Counted from the first letter of the stretch, positions 37,711 to 48,526 are shown. The stretch: 64,000 bases of DNA from Platanthera guangdongensis (GCA_039583875.1 CM077163.1:229888646-229952645); one strand, 5' to 3'. The notes: a model not told the origin generated them from the sequence alone. Translations and numbers: made by a program.

Positions 37711-39812
37711 CATTGACCCGTGTCGACACTTAGCCGTGAAATCGTCGAGTTATTCTCGACGATTCGTCGAGAATGGGCACACGGCCCGCGACACGGGCGT
37801 GTCGTCGGGCGTGTCGACCCGTGTCGACGAGCGTCAAGGTGAAATCGTCGAGATTCACTCGACGGTCGTCGAGACAAGGCACACGGCCTAGGACACGGGC
37901 GTGTCCAAGGCCGTGTCATCCAGTCGTCGTTCTCCCCTCGACGAAATGTCCCGTGTACACGGCCTGGGGGCCCAGGCGTGTCAATGTGACACGGGCAAGG
38001 ACACGGGCGTGTCCTAGAACCCGTGCAGTGCTCGGGTTGGAAACGGGGGAAAAATCATGGGTACACGGCCGGCTACACGGCCGTGTCAGCTGGAACACGG
38101 GCGTGTCAGCTCGAACACGGGCGTGTTCGATACCCGTGTGCGTGTTCAGAAGATTCGATTTTGACGGCGAATGCGGCACACGGCCCTGGACACGGGCGTG
38201 TGCCAAGCCGTGTTCGGCCCAGATTGGGCATTTCAGCCCCGAATCAAAGCCGCTCGTTTTCTTAGGTTGAGATCCGACGGCTGGGGATGGTTCCTGGGAG
38301 GATATACACGGGTTTGACTTAGAAAAATCCACACTTTTCATCACTTGATCTCTCTCCAAACCCTTGGAGAAAGAAGAGCTAAGGCTAGAGGAAGAGGAGC
38401 TAGATCCGCCATTGGAGGAGCTTCGGAGCTCCGAATCGCAAGCCGACTCCGGATCCACGGAGGCAACGCAAGCGCGGTGATTTCTATCCGATTACATTTC
38501 GATGGCGCCAAAGAGGAACACAAGGGTAACGATCCTCACTTGTGAGCTTGATAGCTTTCTTTCTTAGCATAGGAAGCCCTCTCTCGCGAGTTTGCGAAGA
38601 GTTGGAGGCATTCCTTCGGGTAGATATGTAAAGTCCCCGTTGTTTAGCGTCCGTATGCGAGAACGGACATAGGCATTGTGGTTGAAGCCTACCCGGACAT
38701 GTTAGTTCGGATCGGTGATGTTGCATTGCATAAGGCCGGAGAAGACTCCGTGCTATTTGGTGTTTTCGGGTTTTCTACGCGGTAGATTGCAGCAGGGAGC
38801 CTTGGGGACTAACCCAAAGGTGCACCCGGAAAACTGGGCGGACACGAGGTCTTGCCAACTTGGTGGCCTGAGTGCCAACATGAACATAACGGGGTTATGT
38901 GTCTTGCGGTAGAATGGGACTCGGTGAAAGTTTGACCCGCGCAAATGGCTTAAATTGCCGTTGCGATGTGAGCACGGGTTAGATGGAGCCGTACCCGCTT
39001 TATGTCGTTCGGGTTAGAGAGACCTAAAGTTACATGGCACTCGCCGTTGGCATAGATGTGAGTCTTCGGTGGTCAATGGCTTAAATTGACGTGACCAATA
39101 CCATGAAGACGAATTGCTCATAGGAATGACCGTCTAAGTGGCGGTGGTGAGTCCGGAATGTTAATGGCTTTAATTGACGTGACATCGACCGGTTCGCCGA
39201 GAATGTGCCCTGAGTGCACGGGACGTGTGGCCGTACGAGCCAACGTCTGTGATGAGATGGCTATGGTTATATGCATTGCTCGCTTGTGCTAATGAACTGC
39301 AGGGAAGGAGCATCGCCGCCCCGAGTTGGGGGCGGGATCGTTATAATTTGGTCAGCATTGCTGACCGTTGCTTTGTTTGCCACCGTGCGGTGGTTTGTTT
39401 GCTTGCAGGTGCAGCTGGACCGAGCGGTCAATAGCGGGCTAAAGCCCTTTTTGCGAAGCTGGCCCTCGAAGGCCCAAGTGGAAATGTTTTCTATTTTATT
39501 CATGTATGGCCGGCCTGCGTGCCGAGGTTGGTAAATCATGTAATAGACAAATGAAACATCTCGTAAGGCCTTAAGGCCGACTTTTGAGTATTTTGTAATG
39601 ACATTCCTTTTGGTTTTAGTGGACATTCATGCTTGTGCTGGGTTCTTGATTTGTAACTCTTATAAATTGCTTCCGCTAGAATGCTCTGTGTAGGACGTTG
39701 AGATTGGTTGGATGGTTTCCATACGTAACCACCCGGTCTGTCTGTGGTATATGGCGTCGGGCCCCGGCCGGACCTACTGCTATATGCTATGCGACGGATA
39801 GGGGGTGTTACA
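37711..39812 (+). repeat. 5' LTR of the Tekay element, outer ~208 bp missing
   Basis: Homologous to 44911-47008. It lacks the TGTAACGCCCC start and the first copy of a ~111-bp duplicated unit that the 3' LTR has. It ends GGGTGTTACA before the primer-binding site. TATAAATTGC at 39661 is the likely TATA box, which places transcription start ~120 bp before the LTR end. The outer part carries an array of palindromic ACACGGGCGTGT motifs. Confidence 0.9.
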
Positions 39813-39815
39813 ATT

Positions 39816-39826
39816 TGGTATCAGAC
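39816..39826 (+). other. Primer-binding site (initiator tRNA-Met) of the Tekay element
   Basis: TGGTATCAGAC starts three bases after the LTR end and is complementary to the initiator tRNA-Met 3' end over 10 bases. Confidence 0.9.
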
Positions 39827-40038
39827 TACTGGTTTTGGTCGGGCTTGAATTGAATTCGTGGGCGAATTCTTTTTAAGGGGTGGTGAGCACATTGTGTGCG
39901 TCATCGTTATAACAGTAAAGAGAACCCATGAATGTCCACTTAGGAATGAAAATACTCGTGTTTGAGGAACCTGCGTGTTCCTATAATTGCTGTTTGCAAT
40001 GTTATTTGGTCGCTTAACGGTGTTTTGTACCACTATAG

Positions 40039-41193
40039 GTGACCAGAAGTGGTGTTGGGCCGTCAGAACGCCGAGGTTCTGAGGCAAGTAGTGCACCAGA
40101 AGTTGCTCCCGCAACACCTTTGTCGGCTGAAAATATAAGATTGGTGGCTGAAGCGGTGCTAGCCGTGATAAATGCGCAGCCTGGGAGGCAAGCGCAGCAG
40201 CCAGCTCCTGTGATGGAGCAAGTACCTCTTCAAGAGGCGGAGCCGAGGAGGATGGAGCAAGTGGTTGTAGAACCAATAGTGCCAAGGAGGGCGACTGAGA
40301 GGCAGTTGAAGCATGTAATGAGCTTTAACCCTCCGTTATTCTCGGGGTTGGGAACCCCATCGCAGGCTGAAGACTGGCTCTCTAGGGTGAAGAGAGTCAT
40401 GACAGCGACGGAGACGGAGGAGTGGCAGATGACCACCATTGCTACGTTCCTGTTGGACGGTGAAGCAAGGATGTGGTGGGAAGGCTTGGAGCTGCATCAT
40501 CTGAGAGGAAGACAATTGATAGACGTTCCGATGGAAGAGTTCTCGGAATTGTTCTTAGCAAGATACCTCCCTTCTACTCAGAGGATTTCAATGGAGAATG
40601 AGTTCCTGAGGTTGGTGCAGGGTGAGCGAAGCGTGGATGAATATCTCCACGAGTTTACGCGGTTGAGTCGTTATGCGAGCTCTACCATCATGGATGAGGA
40701 GCGCAAGACTAATCGCTTCTACGAAGGTCTGAGGGATGAGCTGAGACTATTACTGTCAGGGCCGATGACGCAGGGTTTCTTAACCTTGGTCAATACTGCC
40801 CGGTCCTTGGAGAAGGACATGAGGAGTGTACAGGCAAAGAAAAGCTTGGGTGAAAAGAAGTCTGAGTTTAAAGTGCCGACTACTTTGAAGTCTGGCTATC
40901 GGAGGGCTTTCAAGAAGCATAGGACTTCGGGTCCAGCTCCTTCTGGCGCTTTTGGGGCGACTACGGGTCGGACCCCGGGTGCGTGTTTTACTTGCGGCAA
41001 GACGGGGCACTTTGCCCGTGATTGTTGGAGCGGACGTCCTAAGTCCGAAAGGAGGCCAGGAGCTACCTACGAAGAGAAGGGAAAGGCGGTGGAGTCGACC
41101 GCATCCCACTATGCTCCAGCCCAACCAAGGGTCTATAATCTTGGCCAACAGGAGGCCATTAAACAAGCTGACGTGGTGACAGGTACGGTTTAA
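40039..41193 (+). CDS. Tekay Gag
   Basis: An open frame of 384 codons from GTG at 40039 to TAA at 41191. The first in-frame ATG is 58 codons in (40213), yet the region before it (ENIRLVAEAVLAVINAQ) looks like genuine Gag N-terminus. The codon before the GTG is TAG, whose AG could be a splice acceptor. The retrotransposon-gag core lies at ~residues 95-260 (EDWLSRVKRVM, ARMWWEGLE, FLARYLPSTQR, SVDEYLHEFTRLSRYA). The zinc knuckle CFTCGKTGHFARDC is at 316-329. It forms the particle and packages RNA. The last codons overlap a probable intron that would link it to pol. Confidence 0.9.
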   Translation: MTRSGVGPSERRGSEASSAPEVAPATPLSAENIRLVAEAVLAVINAQPGRQAQQPAPVMEQVPLQEAEPRRMEQVVVEPIVPRRATERQLKHVMSFNPPLFSGLGTPSQAEDWLSRVKRVMTATETEEWQMTTIATFLLDGEARMWWEGLELHHLRGRQLIDVPMEEFSELFLARYLPSTQRISMENEFLRLVQGERSVDEYLHEFTRLSRYASSTIMDEERKTNRFYEGLRDELRLLLSGPMTQGFLTLVNTARSLEKDMRSVQAKKSLGEKKSEFKVPTTLKSGYRRAFKKHRTSGPAPSGAFGATTGRTPGACFTCGKTGHFARDCWSGRPKSERRPGATYEEKGKAVESTASHYAPAQPRVYNLGQQEAIKQADVVTGTV

Positions 41194-41258
41194 TTTATAG
41201 CAAGTCAATTCCTTTATATGCTTGTTATGTATATGTTACCTTACCACTGCTTGTTTAG
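41183..41258 (+). other. Probable 76-nt intron between gag and pol
   Basis: The donor is ACAG|GTACGG and the acceptor CTTGTTTAG|GA. The segment is ~70% A+T in a GC-rich coding context and contains the gag stop. Removing it joins codon 381 (leaving one base, G) to GA TTT GTA, giving [21 protein letters not shown], the continuous gag-to-protease sequence expected for this clade. The frame then stays open to 44707. Confidence 0.7.
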
Positions 41259-44200
41259 GATTTGTAATGATTTGTGAAAATCCCGCACGAGCACTCTTTG
41301 ATACGGGAGCTTCACACTCCTTCTTGTCCGAAGGATTTATATCACGCATCGGAGTCCCTTCTTCGATGGCGAAGGACAAGTTGGATGTGTTATTGCCCAA
41401 TGGGTGTTCGATGCGAGCGGTTAGGATCTGCGAGGTTAAGACTCGTATTGGAGAGCAGGAGTTCGACCTGCGGGCGTCTTTACTTCCGTTAGTGGAGTTT
41501 GACGTCATATTTGGCATGGACTGGCTCTCGGAGCAGCAGGCCCATATAGATTGCGGTAGCAAGGAAGTCAAGCTGGGAGCGAGTCGTGAGACGACGTTTA
41601 AGGGCTTAAAGGGGTCGAGCAAAACATTGATGTCTGCTCTTCAAGTGGTTAAGGCAGTTCGTGCCGGAGCAGAACTGTTCTTCACTCTAGTGGAGGTTGC
41701 AAAGCCGAAGCCCGCTATGGATTGTATTTCAGTGGTATCGGAATACCCTGATGTGTTCCCTGCAGATCTTCCTGGAGCCCCGCCACAACGGGAGATAGAT
41801 TTTACTATCGAGCTAGTGCCAGGTGCAAAGCCTGTGTCACGATCTCCGTATCGGCTAGCGCCTAAGGAAATGGCGGAGCTGAAGGTTCAACTGCAAGAGT
41901 TGTTGGAGCAAGGGTATGTGCGCCCGAGTTCTTCGCCTTGGAGCGCACCGGTCCTCTTTGTTAAGAAGAAGGACGGAAGCTTGAGATTGTGTATTGATTA
42001 TCGGGAGCTAAACAAGCTGACTGAGAAGAATAAGTACCTGATCCCCCGGATTGATGATCTCTTCGATCAGTTAGTCGGGTCGACGGTGTACTCGAAGTTA
42101 GATCTCAAGTCTGGGTACTATCAGCTGCGGATAAGGGAGAGTGATATCCCGAAGACAGCGTTTAGTACGAGATACGGGCATTATGAGTTTACGGTCATGC
42201 CGTTTGGGCTGACTAATGCGCCGTCAGTATTCATGGACTTGATGAACAGGACGTTCAGGGAGTACCTAGACCATTTCGTGATCGTCTTCATCGACGATAT
42301 TTTGGTGTACTCGCAAAGTGAGGAGGATCACTTCAAGCATCTCCATTTGGTGTTGGAGACACTCAGGAGAAACCAGTTGTATGCCAAGTTCTCGAAGTGC
42401 GAGTTTTGGCTATCCTCAGTGGCGTTCCTCGGGCATATAGTGAGTGGAGAGGGTATTGCGGTGGATCCGGCGAAGATTGTTGCGATACGGGAGTGGCCTG
42501 AGCTTGCTACGGTAGCAGAAGTCCGGAGCTTTTTGGGGCTTGCCGGTTATTATAGGCGCTTCGTAGAGAACTTCTCGCGGATAGCGCTACCTCTCACTAC
42601 TTTGACGAGGAAGGAGCATAAGTTCGTTTGGACGCCGGAGTGCGCGCGAGCTTTTGAGGAATTGAAGTGTCGGTTGACCACGGCGCCTGTGTTGAGTTCG
42701 CCGGTTGGGACCGAAGGCTATGAGATATATAGCGATGCTTCAGGCAGCGGTTTGGGTTGCGTGCTACTGCAGCACGGCAGCGTGATAGCTTATGGCTCGA
42801 GACAACTAAAAGTGCACGAGAGGAATTATCCGGTCCATGACTTGGAGTTAGCGGCCGTGATTTTTGCCTTGAAGCTGTGGAGACACTATTTGTACGGTGT
42901 GAAGATTGACATCTACACCGATCACAAGAGCCTAAAGTATCTAATAGATCAGAAAGATTTGAATATGCGGCAGCGTAGGTGGATGGAGTTCCTGGGGGAC
43001 TATACTTTTAAGATCCACTACGTGCCTGGCAAAGGGAATGCGGTTGCGGATGCATTGAGTCGCCGAGCCCCAGCTCAAGCGAATTGGCTATCAGTGCATG
43101 ATGAGCGGTTGGTGCAGGAGCTGGAGGCGTTGGAGATTGTTTGTGTGGATAGACAATCTAGCGCTGAAGCAGTGCTGAATTGGACTGAAGTCCAATATGA
43201 CCTGGCTGATCGGATTCGGCAGGCTTTGGATATGGATGCTCATATGAAGCAGTTCATGATAGAGGCTCTGGATGGGTCAAATTCCCAATTCGTCGTGGAG
43301 GACGGATTGCTTTGGAAAGACGGTCGTTTGTGCGTCCCAAGTGTGGGCAATTTACGGGTGGAGTTGTTGTACGAGGCACACCATACCAAGTACTCGATTC
43401 ACCCGGGGAGCACGAAGATGTACCGCGATATCAAGAAGCTATTTTGGTGGCCGGGTTTGAAGAAGGATGTGGCGCTATACGTAGCGAAGTGCCAAACCTG
43501 CGCCTTAGTAAAGGCGGAGTGCCAAAAGCCGGGAGGATTTCTTAAGTCCTTGCCTATTCCGGAGTGGAAATTCGACGACATCTCTATGGACTTTGTGCAT
43601 GGTTTGCCAAGGTCGCAGAAGGGGAACGACGCCATTTGGGTGGTGGTCGATCGATTAACGAAGGTGTCGCACTTTATTCCGCATAGGAAGGACGATCCGG
43701 TGGAGAAGCTGGCGAAGCTTTATGTGGATAATATAGTACGGCTTCATGGTGTGCCCCGCAGCATCGTGAGTGACCGTGATGGGCGGTTCACGTCCAATGA
43801 TTGGAGGCTGGTGCAGCAAATGTTGGGAACAAAGCTGAAGTTTAGCACAGCCTTCCATCCACAAACGGATGGGCAGACCGAGAGGGTCAATAGAACCATG
43901 GAAGACATGCTTTGCATGTGTGTCTTGGACTTTGGAAAGCAATGGGAGGACCATCTTTATTTGGTGGAGTTCGCATACAACAACAGCTACCAAGCAAGTA
44001 TTCAGATGGCGCCTTTCGAGGCCCTTTATGGTAGAAGATGTCGCACGCCGTTGTCTTGGTTAGAAACGGGCGAGTCAAAGTTGTATAAGCGATCGGAAGT
44101 GGAGGATGCTACTTCCTTGGTAAGAACCATTCGGGAGAGGTTGCTCATGGCTCAGGACCGGCAAGCAAAGTACTATAATGCCAAGCACAGGAACGTGGAG

Positions 44201-44707
44201 TTCGCTGTGGGCGATTATGTATACTTGAAGATCAAGCCGTTCAAGGGTGTCTCGCGGGTGCGGCGATTGAAAAAGCTAAGCCCGAGGTACCTTGGACCGT
44301 TCGAGGTTCTGGAGCGAGTGGGAGAAGCGGCCTATAGGTTGAAGCTTTCTGCGGAGCTAAGTGGTTTACACGATGTATTCCACATTTCGGTACTTAGGAA
44401 GGCGGCGCAAGAGCCTACGCAAGTGATCGCGGTCGATCAAGTGCCGGTGGATAGTGGGCTAACGACAAAGGTCAAGCCCGTGCGGATTGAAGACTCGGAG
44501 GTCAAGCGGCTACGCAATAAAGAGATCAGGATGGTCAAAGTCCGGTGGGACAATTGCGGTCGCGAGGAGCTCTCCTGGGAGCGAGAGCAGACGATGCTTG
44601 ACGAATATCCGGAGTTGTTCCGCTCAGGTACAAATTTTGTTTTGTACATGTTTTTCCCTTTATGTGATTTCGTGGGCGAAATTCTTTTAAGAGGGGTAGA
44701 GTTGTAA
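41259..44707 (+). CDS. Tekay Pol (protease, RT, RNase H, integrase, chromodomain)
   Basis: The frame is open from 41222; the coding part is inferred to begin at 41259 by splicing from gag (Gag-Pol 1,530 residues). Protease [12 protein letters not shown] is near 41300. RT runs from ~41900 ([20 protein letters not shown]) with the [10 protein letters not shown] active box near 42290. RNase H is near 42720-43050 ([27 protein letters not shown]). Integrase has a HHCC zinc region ([15 protein letters not shown] and [11 protein letters not shown], ~43380-43520), then the catalytic core ([34 protein letters not shown]). The C-terminus has a [10 protein letters not shown] motif and a chromodomain-like segment. 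The stop TAA is supplied by the LTR (TG-TAA). No defects seen; it may be active. Confidence 0.95.
44688..44702 (+). other. Polypurine tract of the Tekay element
   Basis: TAAGAGGGGTAGAGT directly precedes the LTR TG and would prime plus-strand synthesis. A near copy of the preceding sequence also lies in the leader at 39852-39887. Confidence 0.8.
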
Positions 44708-47008
44708 CGCCCCGAAACTCAAAGGAGCAAAGGGGGACGTTTTGGGCCAGTTTTGGTTTCTGGCTGAAGGCACACGGCCTGGGACACGGGCGTGTCCCAG
44801 GGCGTGTCAAGCGTGTGTCGACACTTAGCCGCGAAGTCGTCGAGTTATTCTCGACGATTCGTCGAGAATGGGCACACGGCCTGCGACACGGGCGTGTCGC
44901 AGGGCGTGTCGACCCGTGTCGACACTTAGCCGTGAAATCGTCGAGTTATTCTCGACGATTCGTCGAGAATGGGCACACGGCCCGCGACACGGGCGTGTCG
45001 TCGGGCGTGTCGACCCGTGTCGACGAGCGTCAAGGTGAAATCGTCGAGATTCACTCGACGGTCGTCGAGACAAGGCACACGGCCTAGGACACGGGCGTGT
45101 CCAAGGCCGTGTCATCCAGTCGTCGTTCTCCCCTCGACGAAATGTCCCGTGTACACGGCCTGGGGGCCCAGGCGTGTCAATGTGACACGGGCAAGGACAC
45201 GGGCGTGTCCTAGAACCCGTGCAGTGCTCGGGTTGGAAACGGGGGAAAAATCATGGGTACACGGCCGGCTACACGGCCGTGTCAGCTGGAACACGGGCGT
45301 GTCAGCTCGAACACGGGCGTGTTCGATACCCGTGTGCGTGTTCAAAAGATTCGATTTTGACGGCGAATGCGGCACACGGCCCTGGACACGGGCGTGTGCC
45401 AAGCCGTGTTCGGCCCAGATTGGGCATTTCAGCCCCGAATCAAAGCCGCTCGTTTTCTTAGGTTGAGATCCGACGGCTGGGGATGGTTCCTGGGAGGATA
45501 TACACGGGTTTGACTTAGAAAAATCCACACTTTTCATCACTTGATCTCTCTCCAAACCCTTGGAGAAAGAAGAGCCAAGGCTAGAGGAAGAGGAACTATA
45601 TCCGCCATTGGAGGAGCTTCGGAGCTCCGAATCGCAAGCCGACTCCGGATCCACGGAGGCAACGCAAGCGCGGTGATTTCTATCCGATTACATTTCGATG
45701 GCGCCAAAGAGGAACGCAAGGGTAACGATCCTCACTTGTGAGCTTGATAGCTTTCTTTCTTAGCATAGGAAGCCCTCTCTCGCGAGTTTGCGAAGAGTTG
45801 GAGGCATTCCTTCGGGTAGATATGTAAAGTCCCCGTTGTTTAGCGTCCGTATGCGAGAACGGACATAGGCATTGTGGTTGAAGCCTACCCGGACATGTTA
45901 GTTCGGATCGGTGATGTTGCATTGCATAAGGCCGGAGAAGACTCCGTGCTATTTGGTGTTTTCGGGTTTTCTACGCGGTAGATTGCAGCAGGGAGCCTTG
46001 GGGACTAACCCAAAGGTGCACCCGGAAAACTGGGTGGACACGAGGTCTTGCCAACTTGGTGGCCTGAGTGCCAACATGAACATAACGGGGTTATGTGTCT
46101 TGCGGTAGAATGGGACTCGGTGAAAGTTTGACCCGCGCAAATGGCTTAAATTGCCGTTGCGATGTGAGCACGGGTTAGATGGAGCCGTACCCGCTTTATG
46201 TCGTTCGAGTTAGAGAGACCTAAAGTTACATGGCACTCGCCGTTGGCATAGATGTGAGTCTTCGGTGGTCAATGGCTTAAATTGACGTGACCAATACCAT
46301 GAAGACGAATTGCTCATAGGAATGGCCGTCTAAGTGGCGGTGGTGAGTCCGGAATGTTAATGGCTTTAATTGACGTGACATCGACCGGTTCGCCGAGAAT
46401 GTGCCCTGAGTGCACGGGACGTGTGGCCGTACGAGCCAACGTCTGTGATGAGATGGCTATGGTTATATGCATTGCTCGCTTGTGCTAATGAACTGCAGGG
46501 AAGGAGCATCGCCGCCCCGAGTTGGGGGCGGGATCGTTATAATTTGGTCAGCATTGCTGACCGTTGCTTTGTTTGCCACCGTGCGGTGGTTTGTTTGCTT
46601 GCAGGTGCAGCTGGACCAAGCGGTCAATAGCGGGCTAAAGCCCTTTTTGCGAAGCTGGCCCTCGAAGGCCCAAGTGGAAATGTTTTCTATTTTATTCATG
46701 TATGGCCGGCCTGCGTGCCGAGGTTGGTAAATCATGTAATAGACAAATGAAACATCTCGTAAGGCCTTAAGGGCGACTTTTGAGTATTTTGTAATGACAT
46801 TCCTTTTGGTTTTAGTGGACATTCATGCTTGTGCTGGGTTCTTGATTTGTAACTCTTATAAATTGCTTCCGCTAGAATGCTCTGTGTAGGACGTTGAGAT
46901 TGGTTGGATGGTTTCCATACGTAACCACCCGGTCTGTCTGTGGTATATGGCGTCGGGCCCCGGCCGGACCTACTACTATATGCTATGCGACGGATAGGGG
47001 GTGTTACA
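44703..47008 (+). repeat. 3' LTR of the Tekay element
   Basis: Starts TGTAACGCCCC and ends GGGTGTTACA, with TGTAAC/GTTACA inverted ends, 2306 bp. It contains a ~111-bp tandem duplication (units beginning at the TGTCGACACTTAGCC phrases near 44817 and 44915) and a palindrome array at 44779-45410. TATAAATTGC at 46857 is the probable TATA box. Confidence 0.93.
44779..45410 (+). repeat. Array of palindromic ACACGGGCGTGT motifs in the Tekay LTR
   Basis: About nine copies of the core ACACG-GG-CGTGT, with arms extended by different but self-complementary flanks. Examples: CTGGGACACG and CGTGTCCCAG (44779-44800), CCTGCGACACG and CGTGTCGCAGG (44880-44903), TCGAACACG and CGTGTTCGA (near 45308-45327). 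ATCGTCGAG and CTCGACGAT hairpins lie between them. The 5' LTR carries the same array at ~37780-38215. Confidence 0.88.
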
Positions 47009-48526
47009 AGAAGTCTGGTGGAAGTCGGCTGTGTTCTGAGCGGGTTGTTGCATGGAGTCCGCGGTTTGGTGCGGCCTGGTATCTGCGGATAGAGAGGCTT
47101 GCGGACTGGTGCTTTGCTCAGTGGTCGCGGGTGCAAGTTTGCGCTGTTGGCGGTTTGGTTCGAGTTCGCGGGAAGCCTTGCGGACTGGTGTGTCCGCGGT
47201 TTTGGCTGTTGCGGACTGGGCTTTGAGTTTGGCTGAGGCCTTGTCGAGCTCAGGTGTTACAGCAGGTCTTGCTGTGGAGACCGGTTGGCGGACTGATGTT
47301 TGGAGTCCGGGAGGAAGCTGCTGTGTTGGACAAGTGCGAGGAGCTCGCGGACTGGTTGCGGTCTGTGCTAGGGTGTTTGGCGGACGGGACTTTGTGTCCG
47401 TCATGCTCGCACTGGCCCTTGATGGTTTTGGACTTGGTCACACTTGGTGTCAAGTTCATGGTGTCCGCCGTATCCGCGAAGTCCGCTGTGACCGGGCGGA
47501 CTGTGGCTGTCTGCCTTTGGTCGTGGACTTGTGGCGGATTGAGGTGTGAGTCTTGCGGACTGCCTCGGGTTGGTGCGGACTGCCATTGAAGAGGGTTTGC
47601 TGTCCTGCAGTGGTTGGAGCTTTGCGGGCTGGTGCCTTGTCCGCTTAGCTTAGGCGGACTGGAGAGGGTTCGTCATTGGTTGCCTTGCTCCTGGCGGTTT
47701 CCTTGGTATCCGGCTAAGTCCATGCGGACTCAGCGGACGGTGTTTGTATTCGCGCGGACTGAGGGTGGTGTCGCTATCTCTTGGGCGGTGACCACACTCC
47801 TCACCTTGCCTATAAATAGGACCCCCCTGGCACATCTACAGTAACCTAAGTAACGTGAGTGAACAGTAAATTGGGTTGGGCGAGTGCTGCGGTCTGTGTT
47901 TTCCAGTCCGCGCGGATTGTTTCAGGCTGACGGTTTGCTGTGTGCAGGTCGCGCGGATAACTTCAAGGAGCCAGGAGTTTGGCTGTGACTTCGGTCAGTG
48001 CTTGGAAGTGTGCGGTCTCTGCGGACTCAGCAGGAGGTCGCTCTGCGGCTTGTCAGTTCTGTTTCAACTTTCCCAGCTTCAATAACCTGTCCGCCGGCTT
48101 CAGGCGGGTAGGGGAGTTCCTCAGTTCGGGTTCAGCAGGAGGCGAATAACGGTCTGTCCGCGCGGCCTCGCGGTCTCGGCGGACTCCGTGGTATTCGGCG
48201 GATTGCAGCATAGCTTGGGCGAGCTCAGCGGTCTCGGCGGTCTCGGCGACCTCGCGGTCTCGGCGGACTGGAGTGCTGTCCGCCCGGCTTGTTTTTTGGT
48301 TCTTTCTGTTTACAGCTGTAATACTAGCGAAATCATGTCTCGCTATGTATGCCTCGGATTGTAAAGAAGTGAATGCATAATAAGACCTTCTTGTGCTTCC
48401 ATTGTTTTGTTGGGTGCAACCTCTAGTCCTTGGGTTTCCGCAGGTTCAGCGTGCGAACTGGGTAGTTCCGAAGATATTAATTTGGCGTTTGGGCTATCTT
48501 GCTGACCACGTTGAGAAAATTTAACA
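47009..48526 (+). repeat. 5' LTR of copia-3 (left edge not defined)
   Basis: It ends TTTAACA before the primer-binding site. It is rich in repeated GCGGACT and GCGGTCTCGGCGG phrases, especially 48150-48290. TATAAATAGG at 47811 is a strong TATA box. No TG start is visible at the Tekay junction, so the outer part may be lost or lie on the other side of the Tekay element. Confidence 0.7.
47811..47820 (+). promoter_or_regulatory. TATA box of copia-3 LTR
   Basis: TATAAATAGG within GCCTATAAATAGGACCC, ~715 bp before the LTR end. It is similar in form to the box at 16224. Confidence 0.65.

Larger units (their letters stand above)
37711..47008 (+). mobile_element. Young Tekay-type Ty3/gypsy chromovirus with intact gag and pol
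   Basis: Order: 5' LTR (truncated at its outer end), initiator-Met primer-binding site, gag, protease, RT, RNase H, integrase with a chromodomain-like C-terminus, purine tract, 3' LTR. This is the Ty3/gypsy order, and the C-terminal [17 protein letters not shown] and YPELF segment is the chromodomain-type end of the Tekay/Del clade. The two LTRs differ at only about 11 positions over ~2.1 kb by eye, so insertion is recent. It abuts the copia-3 LTR on the right and lies in the MYC2 upstream region on the left. Confidence 0.93.

Noticed and set aside
37773..38270. 165-180-codon Arg/Thr/Cys-rich ORFs in the Tekay LTRs, on both strands and in both copies
   Set aside because: They are translations of the ACACGGGCGTGT palindrome array and are open only because of its GC-rich repeat structure.
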